Assembly (NCBI RefSeq): GCF_901709675.1
Contig: NW_023590239.1
Location: 28,366 to 92,365 of the forward strand
Reading direction: 5' to 3'
DNA from: Syngnathus acus
Taxonomy: Eukaryota > Chordata > Actinopteri > Syngnathiformes > Syngnathidae
DNA: 64,000 bases
Positions 56,461-64,000 of the stretch are shown here, piece after piece. Under the pieces are notes generated by a model, which saw only the letters and a list, made by a program, of their open reading frames with translations, made no database searches and was not told the DNA's origin. The position numbers and the translations under genes were made by a program. How positions within the stretch are numbered: the stretch's first letter is position 1; each line of letters begins with the position of its first letter.

Positions 56461-57319
56461 TCAAGCATTAGATATCAAAATCCCACCACACTAGTGTCAT
56501 GTAAAAAAAAAAAAAAAAAAGTCAAGATGACAACCATGGAAACAAATTGATGGCATCATGACCCCTGACTGGTTCATGCAAAGATGTGCACTGCACTTTT
56601 GAAGCACTGAACCGAACTGACCCAAATTGCAACTAGGCTACGTAATATACATCTGTTTTTTTTTTTTTTTTCATGCTCACTGCGGTACCTCTTTTTATTT
56701 TTTGCTTTTGAAAGCTTTTGATTGTACAGACCATTAGTGGTAATGCTAGGATTGGACAAACCTTCACATATCATAATACAAGGGAAGCAAACTAACTCAA
56801 AACATACATTTAGCATACGCAAGCAGAAATAACAAATGGTCACATCATAAAGATCTAATTGCAGGCAAACAATACTATAAATATCATAAGCACACAATAT
56901 AGTATAAAAGAACGTTCTTTTTGACAGCCTCTGTCTTGAGTGTCAGATGACGACGGATCCTTAATGCAGTGGACTTGAGCCACTGACAAATGGCGACATT
57001 TTGCTTCTTTAAACATACTTCCACATTTCCGATGCTCTCGACTTTTTAACTTGCAACAAAACCAGAATACTTGTAAGAAATACAAAGAACACATCGATCC
57101 ATGGCCTTCTTGGTGCTTATTTTGGGCTTGATCTAGTTTCAAGGTAGAAGATTTCAAGCAACATATTGAGCTAAAGTTCGTCCTGCGTCAGTGGCATTCC
57201 AGGAGCTTGCAATACGCGACGCAATGCGGTGACGTCATCGCTAGACATTAAATGTCTCAGCTACAAAACCGTCGCAGCTCAAACGAACGTTTTTACGGCA
57301 CAAACCAGCACAAACGAAC
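56461..57319. other. Gene-free 3' flank of the lectin unit
   Basis: No coding exon or recognised repeat, apart from poly(A) (56502-56520) and poly(T) (56657-56672) runs. The segment ends in AAACGAAC, directly before the GGTAC target duplication of the solo LTR. By the target-site logic its original neighbour is base 37511, at the other end of the island. Confidence 0.6.
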
Positions 57320-57632
57320 GGTACTGTAAAGTGAAAAAAAGGGGGGGGGGTTCCTTTTTCTTAACCAAATAAATGGTGTGCAGCGGTGACTTTTCCGCTG
57401 TCTGCGTGGTGGAGAAAAGTAGGACGATGCGTGGTTCCTTTTTCAGCTGAAAACACAGCGTATTTATTTAACAAACACACTGGCGCTAAACGCAACAACT
57501 TCTCCGTCAGTCAATCCCATACAACAATCCGCATGTCCGTTGTGACAGGACTTTCTTCCCCGGTAGCATCAATGTAGTGACGTCATTACCGTATATAACA
57601 ACAAAAAGGTAAACAGAATTGGTAACTTAATA
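57320..57632 (-). repeat. 3' fragment of the split solo copia LTR, with target duplications
   Basis: GGTAC at 57320-57324 is the target duplication partner of 37506-37510. Bases 57325-57632 match the copia LTR at 643-946 in reverse with few changes (for example GTTATATAC against GATATATAC). ACTTAATA at 57625-57632 is the left hAT target duplication; its partner is CCTTAATA at 37454. No internal copia sequence is attached, so this was a solo LTR before the hAT insertion. Confidence 0.9.
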
Positions 57633-58556
57633 CAGTGGTCCCCAACCACCGGGCCGCGGACCGGTACCGGTCCGTGGGTCACTTGGTACCGGGCCGCGGA
57701 GCCGCACAGGAAAAAAAAAAAAAATAATAATAATAATAATTTTTTTTTTGTTTGTTTTTTCATTGACGATCAATTCATTCAGGTTAAGACGCTCGTCCCG
57801 GTCACGTGACATGTTTCCCCAGTCGAGCCCGCAAAGCTAGAAAAAATGAGTAAGAATTTATTTTGAAAAATATAAAAAATTTGGCGAATCTCTCCCAATT
57901 ACATCTGTCGGTGCATCTGAAAAATAAGGACTCTTGACACAGGGCGCTCGTCTCGGTCACGTGACATGTCACCACAGTCAAGCCCGCGAGGCAAGCAAAA
58001 ATGAGCAAGAAACAGAGAAGTTTGGAAAGCTTCTTCGGAAAGGGAAAAACGTCCAATGAGGACACTGAAGAAGAAGAGGCTACGACTTCTAAGAAAAGGA
58101 AAGCTGCATTTAAAAGAACATTTCTGGAGTCCTACTTAAAATATGGATTTATCGCCACAGGTGACTCTGACGCGCCAAGTGCACTCCGCATATGTGGCGA
58201 AAGGCTAGCTAACGAGGCAATGAAGCCTTCAAACCTGCTTCGGCACATGGAGACCAAGCATCCTGCATTTAAAGACAAACCTTAACCACTTCGGGTGTCA
58301 TTGTCTCCGATTACGCCTAGATGGGAACGGCTCATTTCTGAGAAAAGAGCTCGGTGCTCCCACTAATTCAACGTTTTATTTTTATGTGGTTTATATTTGT
58401 TTTTATGCCAGTCGTATCATTTTATTTCATCCTATTTATATATATAAATATTTAAATAATAAATATATAAATATATTTATTTATATAAAGGCCGGTCCGC
58501 GAAAATATTTCTGACACGTAACCGGTCCGTGGTGCAAAAAAGGTTGGGGACCACTG
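57633..58556 (+). mobile_element. hAT DNA transposon, internally deleted, copy 2
   Basis: Same orientation and sequence as copy 1 apart from homopolymer lengths near 57709-57750 (924 against 922 bp). Left flank: copia LTR. Right flank: inverted SatB (CCTTATGGGACC). CCTTA at the right junction agrees with the first five bases of the true target duplication CCTTAATA, which could be microhomology or chance. Its own two flanks do not form an 8-bp duplication. Confidence 0.9.
58001..58285 (+). CDS. Truncated hAT transposase N-terminus, copy 2
   Basis: Identical 94-residue reading frame to the one at 36898-37182, with the same Leu in place of the first BED-finger Cys. The identity of both copies supports very recent duplication or gene conversion. 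It cannot encode a working transposase. Confidence 0.75.
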   Translation: MSKKQRSLESFFGKGKTSNEDTEEEEATTSKKRKAAFKRTFLESYLKYGFIATGDSDAPSALRICGERLANEAMKPSNLLRHMETKHPAFKDKP

Positions 58557-58774
58557 CCTTATGGGACCCTATTTGGCCCGCGGACCGGCTGGCGGGAGTT
58601 CCGTGAAAGCCTGTCCGCCCTCCGAGCACTCCTGCCGGGCGTGAGTTAGAGACCGCGCACGGTCACTTATGGGACCCTAAATGGCCCGCGGACCTGCTGG
58701 CGGGGCTTCCGTGAAAGCCTATCCGCCTTCCGAGCGCTCTTGCCGGGCGTGAGTTAGCGTCCGCGCCCGGTCGC
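58557..58774 (-). repeat. SatB block 7 (2 copies, truncated by hAT)
   Basis: Two 108-bp monomers in reverse orientation, cut at the hAT end and followed by the inverted form of the conserved SatA-to-SatB edge (TTAGCGTCCGCGCCCGG then GTCGCCTCACGTCAC). Confidence 0.93.
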
Positions 58775-61700
58775 CTCACGTCACTCTGGTTAAGTTGGCA
58801 TAGTAAAAAGCGCTCTTGGGTCCTTCAGAGTGGGGAGTTTATCACTGCGCATGCAGAAATGACCACCTGCAACGTTTGGTTTATGTTTTATAAGCATTTT
58901 TAGTTTTATTGCTTAAATCGCATTTTCTCGACGAGCTGAGCACGTTTTCTGGATGGTGCCTCTCCCGTCACTCTGGTTAGGTTGGCAAAGTAAAAAGTGC
59001 TCTTGGGTGCTTCAGAGTGCAGAGTTTATCACTGCGCATGAAGAAATGACCACCTGCAACGTTTGGTTTATGTTTTATAAGCATTTTTAATTGTATTGCT
59101 TAGAGCGCATGTTCTCGACGAGCTGAGCACGTTTTCTAGTAAAAAGCGCTCTTGGGTGCTTCAGAGTGCCGGGTTTATCACTGCGCATGCAGAAATGACC
59201 ACCTGCAACGTTTGGTTTATGTTTTATAAGCATTTTTTGTTTTATTGCTTAAATCGCATTTTCTCGACGAGCTGAGCACGTTTTCTGGATGGTGCCTCTC
59301 CCGTCACTCTGGTTAGGTTGGCATAGTAAAAAGTGCTCTTGGGGGCTTCAGAGTGCCCAGTTTATCACTGCGCATGCAGAAATGACCACCTGCAACGTTT
59401 GGTTTATGTTTTATAAGCATTTTTAGTTTTATTGCTTAAATCGCATTTTCTCGATGAGCTGAGCACGTTTTCTGGATGGTGCCTCTCCCGTCACTCTGGT
59501 TAGGTTGGAAAAGTAAAAAGCGCTCTTGGGTGCTTCAGAGTGCCGAGTTTATCACTGCACATGAAGAAATGACCACCTGCAACGTTTGGTTTATGTTTTA
59601 TGAGCATTTTTAATTGTATTGCTTAGAGCGCATTTTCTCGACGAGCTGAGCACGTTTTCTAGTTAAAAGCGCTCTTGGGTGCTTCAGAGTGCCGAGTTTA
59701 TCACTGCGCATGAAGAAATGACCACCTGCAACGTTTGGTTTATGTTTTATAAGCATTTTTAATTTTATTGCTTAAATCGCATTTTCTCGACGAGCTGAGC
59801 ACGTTTTCTGGATGGTGCCTCTCCCGTCACTCTGGTTAGGTTGGCATAGTAAAAAGTGCTCTTGGGGGCTTCAGAGTGCCCAGTTTATCACTGCGCATGC
59901 AGAAATGACCACCTGCAACGTTTGGTTTATGTTTTATAAGCATTTTTAGTTTTATAGCTTAAATCGCATTTTCTCGATGAGCTGAGCACGTTTTCTGGAT
60001 GGTGCCTCTCCCGTCACTCTGGTTAGGTTGGAAAAGTAAAAAGCGTTCTTGGGTGCTTCAGAGTGCCGAGTTTATCACTGCACATGAAGAAATGACCACC
60101 TGCAACGTTTGGTTTATGTTTTATGAGCATTTTTAATTGTATTGCTTAGAGCGCATTTTCTCGACGAGCTGAGCACGTTTTATAGTTAAAAGCGCTCTTG
60201 GGTGCTTCAGAGTGCCGAGTTTATCACTGCGCATGAAGAAATGACCACCTGCAACGTTTGGTTTATGTTTTATAAGCATTTTTAATTTTATTGCTTAAAT
60301 CGCATTTTCTCGACGAGCTGAGCACGTTTTCTGGATGGTGGCTCTCCCGTCACTCTGGTTAGGTTGGCATAGTAAAAAGTGCTCTTGGGGGCTTCAGAGT
60401 GCCCAGTTTATCACTGCGCATGCAGAAATGACCACCTGCAACGTTTGGTTTATGTTTTATAAGCATTTTTAGTTTTATTGCTTAAATCGCATTTTCTCGA
60501 TGAGCTGAGCACGTTTTCTGGATGGTGCCTCTCCCGTCACTCTTGTTAGGTTGGCAAAGTAAAAAGCGCTCTTGGGTGCTTCAGAGTGCCGAGTTTATCA
60601 CTGCACATAAAGAAATGACCACCTGCAACGTTTGGTTTATGTTTTATGAGCATTTTTAATTGTATTGCTTAGAGCGCATTTTCTCGACGAGCTGAGCACG
60701 TTTTCTAGTTAAAAGCGCTCTTGGGTGCTTCAGAGTGCCGGGTTTATCACTGCGCATGCAGAAATGACCACCTGCAACGTTTGGTTTATGTTTTATAAGC
60801 ATTTTTTGTTTTATTGCTTAAATCGCATTTTCTCGACGAGCTGAGCACGTTTTCTGGATGGTGCCGCTCCCGTCACTCTGGTTAGGTTGGCATAGTAAAA
60901 AGTGCTCTTGGGGGCTTCAGAGTGCCCAGTTTATCACTGCGCATGCAGAAATGACCACCTGCAACGTTTGGTTTATGTTTTATAAGCATTTTTAGTTTTA
61001 TTGCTTAAATCGCATTTTCTCGATGAGCTGAGCACGTTTTCTGGATGGTGCCTCTCCCGTCACTCTGGTTAGGTTGGAAAAGTAAAAAGCGCTCTTGGGT
61101 GCTTCAGAGTGCCGAGTTTATCACTGCACATGAAGAAATGACCACCTGCAACGTTTGGTTTATGTTTTATAAGCATTTTTAATTGTATTGCTTAGAGCGC
61201 ATTTTCTCGACGAGCTGAGCACGTTTTCTAGTTAAAAGCGCTCTTGGGTGCTTCAGAGTGCCGAGTTTATCACTGCGCATGAAGAAATGACCACCTGCAA
61301 CGTTTGGTTTATGTTTTATAAGCATTTTTAATTTTATTGCTTAAATCGCATTTTCTCGACGAGCTGAGCACGTTTTCTGGATGGTGCCTCTCCCGTCACT
61401 CTGGTTAGGTTGGCATAGTAAAAAGTGCTCTTGGGGGCTTCAGAGTGCCCAGTTTATCACTGCGCATGCAGAAATGACCACCTGCAACGTTTGGTTTATG
61501 TTTTATAAGCATTTTTAGTTTTATAGCTTAAATCGCATTTTCTCGATGAGCTGAGCACGTTTTCTGGATGGTGCCTCTCCCGTCACTCTGGTTAGGTTGG
61601 AAAAGTAAAAAGCGTTCTTGGGTGCTTCAGAGTGCCGAGTTTATCACTGCACATGAAGAAATGACCACCTGCAACGTTTGGTTTATGTTTTATGAGCATT

Positions 61701-62838
61701 TTTAATTGTATTGCTTAGAGCGCATTTTCTCGACGAGCTGAGCACGTTTTATAGTTAAAAGCGCTCTTGGGTGCTTCAGAGTGCCGAGTTTATCACTGCG
61801 CATGAAGAAATGACCACCTGCAACGTTTGGTTTATGTTTTATAAGCATTTTTATTTTATTGCTTAAATCGCATTTTCTCGACGAGCTGAGCACGTTTTCT
61901 GGATGGTGGCTCTCCCGTCACTCTGGTTAGGTTGGCAGAGTAAAAAGTGCTCTTGGGGGCTTCAGAGTGCCCAGTTTATCACTGCGCATGCAGAAATGAC
62001 CACCTGCAACGTTTGGTTTATGTTTTATAAGCATTTTTAGTTTTATTGCTTAAATCGCATTTTCTCGATGAGCTGAGCACGTTTTCTGGATGGTGCCTCT
62101 CCCGTCACTCTTGTTAGGTTGGCAAAGTAAAAAGCGCTCTTGGGTGCTTCAGAGTGCCGAGTTTATCACTGCACATAAAGAAATGACCACCTGCAACGTT
62201 TGGTTTATGTTTTATAAGCATTTTTAATTGTATTGCTTAGAGCGCATTTTCTCGACGAGCTGAGCACGTTTTCTAGTTAAAAGCGCTCTTGGGTGCTTCA
62301 GAGTGCCGGGTTTATCACTGCGCATGAAGAAATGACCACCTGCAACGTTTGGTTTATGTTTTATGAGCATTTTTAATTTTATTGCTTAAATCGCATTTTC
62401 TCTACGAGCTGAGCACGTTTTCTGGATGGTGCCTCTCCCGTCACTCTGGTTAGGTTGGCATAGTAAAAAGTGCTCTTGGGGGCTTCAGAGTGCCCAGTTT
62501 ATCACTGCGCATGCAGAAATGACCACCTGCAACGTTTGGTTTATGTTTTATAAGCATTTTTAGTTTTATTGCTTAAATCGAATTGTCTCGACGAGCTGAG
62601 CACGTTTTCTGGATGGTGCCTCTCCCGTCACTCTGGTTAGGTTGGCAAAGTAAAAAGCGCTCTTGGGTGCTTCAGAGTGCCGAGTTTATCACTGCGCATG
62701 AAGAAATGACCACCTGCAACGTTTGGTTTATGTTTTATAAGCATTTTTAATTGTATTGCTTAGAGTGCATTTTCTCGACGAGCTGAGCACGTTTTCTAGT
62801 AAAAAGCGCTCTTGGGTGCTTCAGAGTGCCGAGTTGAG
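58775..62838 (-). repeat. SatA array 9, reverse orientation, 523-bp and 1569-bp periods
   Basis: SatA monomers are on the minus strand. GTTTGG anchors at 59210, 59733 and 60256 are 523 bp apart, with spacings 187, 187 and 149. Private variants repeat every three trimers: TTTTATAGCTTAAATCGC near 59950 and 61519, CGTTTTATAGTTAAAAGCG near 60176 and 61745, TCTTGTTAGG near 60541 and 62109, a third-order unit of about 1569 bp with one 1-bp deletion near 61852. No gene is seen. Confidence 0.93.
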
Positions 62839-64000
62839 TGCGTGGTTTAGCGTCCGCCCCCGGTCCCTTATGGGACCCTATTTGGCCCGCGGACCGGCTG
62901 GCGGGAGCTCCGTGAAAGCCTGTCCCCCCTCCGAGCACTCCTGCCGGGCGTGGGTTAGAGACCGCGCCCGGTCAGTTATGGGACCCTATTTGGCCCGCGG
63001 ACCGGCTGGCGGGACCTCCGTGAATGCCTATCCGCCCTCCGAGCACTCCTGCCGGGCCTGAGTTAGAGACCGCGCCCGGTCATGTATGGGACCCTGAATG
63101 GCCCGCGGACCGGCTGGCGGGACCTCCGTGAATGCCTATCCGCCCTCCGAGCACTCCTGCCGGGCCTGAGTTAGAGACCGCGCCCGGTCACGTATGGGAC
63201 CCTAAATGGCCCGCGGACCGGCTGGCGGGACTTCCGTGAATGCCTATCCGCCCTCCGAGCACTCCTGCCGGGCCTGAGTTAGAGACCGCGCCCGGTCATG
63301 TATGGGACCCTGAATGGCCCGCGGACCGGCTGGCGGGACCTCCGTGAATGCCTATCCGCCCTCCGAGCACTCCTGCCGGGCCTGACTTAGAGACCGCGCC
63401 CGGTCACGTATGGGACCCTAAATGGCCCGCGGACCGGCTGGCGGAACCTCCGTGAATGACTATCCGCCCTCCGAGCACTCCTGCCGGGCCTGACTTAGAG
63501 ACCGCGCCCGGTCACGTATGGGACCCTAAATGGCCCGCGGACCGGCTGGCGGGACTTCCGTGAATGCCTATCCGCCCTCCGAGCACTCCTGCCGGGCCTG
63601 AGTTAGAGACCGCGCCCAGTCAGTTATGGGACCCTAAATAGCCCGCGGACCGGCTGGCGGGACCTCCGTGAATGCCTATCCGCCCTCCGAGCACTCCTGC
63701 CGGGCCTGAGTTAGAGACCGCGCCCGGTCATGTATGGGACCCTGAATGGCCCGCGGACCGGCTGGCCGGACGTCCGTGGATGCCTATCCGCCCTCCGAGC
63801 ACTCCCGCCGGGCGTGGGTTAGAGACCGCGCCCGGTCATGTATGGGACCTTGAATGGCCCGCGGACCGGCTGGCGTGACCTCCGTGAATGCCTATCCGCC
63901 CTCCGAGCACTCCTGCCGGGCGTGGGTTAGAGACCGCGCCCGGTCAGTTATGGGACCCTAAATAGCCCGCGGACCGGCTGGCGGGACCTCCGTGAATGCC
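62839..64000 (-). repeat. SatB block 8, reverse orientation, runs off the window
   Basis: At least ten 108-bp monomers, starting with the inverted SatB-to-SatA edge (GAGTTGAGTGCGTGGTTTAG). Alternating units with CATGTATGGGACCCTGAATG and CACGTATGGGACCCTAAATG between 63070 and 63540 suggest a 216-bp dimer order. Confidence 0.93.

Noticed and set aside
56154-57157. Short ORFs downstream of the lectin gene as an extra gene
   Set aside because: They overlap a decayed dispersed repeat or AT-rich DNA, have no splice-supported continuation and no recognisable domain.
36524-58564. Whole island moved as a composite transposon by hAT transposase acting on the outer ends
   Set aside because: The outer 8-bp flanks (CTCTAAGC on the left, CCTTATGG on the right) do not match, so no target duplication supports one transposition event. 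Recombination or circle integration fits better.
1-64000. tRNA, rRNA or CRISPR arrays
   Set aside because: No cloverleaf with A and B boxes, no conserved rRNA stretch and no short-repeat/unique-spacer array was found; the tandem repeats are satellites without unique spacers.

Overview
The window reads as vertebrate genomic DNA, almost certainly from a ray-finned fish; the species cannot be named from sequence alone. Evidence: a 49-exon gene with GT-AG introns, an L2-type LINE with a fish-type 3' end, an L1/Tx1-like LINE with both ORFs open, hAT DNA transposons and a Ty1/copia element. There are no prokaryotic operons, rRNA or tRNA genes, or CRISPR arrays.

Left block (1-36531): satellite DNA in + orientation. 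It opens with the 3' end of a Ty1/copia element (1-946) inserted in satellite. Two satellites alternate. SatA has 187- and 149-bp monomers ordered in an exact 523-bp trimer. SatB is GC-rich with a 108-bp monomer (36 codons, hence many spurious ORFs). Six SatB blocks (11.2, 11.2, 11.2, 11.2, 8.2 and 8.2 monomers) sit in SatA with conserved edges. Two LINEs with intact ORFs interrupt SatA: an L2-like element (10439-13705) and an L1-like element (15275-20784) with an 11-bp target duplication and poly(A) tail.

Middle block (36532-58556): a 22-kb single-copy island bounded by two near-identical, directly repeated hAT copies. Inside is one large gene (39210-55297, + strand) that I rebuilt exon by exon. 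All 49 exons join in frame to a predicted secreted protein of 1775 residues: signal peptide, three tandem three-CTLD modules (nine C-type lectin domains), a SUEL/rhamnose-binding lectin domain, an F5/8 type C (discoidin) domain, an LCCL domain and a tenth CTLD. No transmembrane segment follows. I know of no named vertebrate gene with this order of domains.

Right block (58557-64000): the same satellites in reverse orientation, so the island lies between inverted satellite arms.

The most striking structural point is that the island is circularly permuted. A solo copia LTR carrying a hAT insertion is split between its two ends. The LTR halves, the 5-bp LTR target duplication (GGTAC) and the 8-bp hAT target duplication (CCTTAATA) match only if base 57324 is joined back to base 37506. 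The lectin unit therefore once existed as a head-to-tail tandem repeat or a circle before it came to lie in satellite, unless the assembly is misjoined at the hAT copies.
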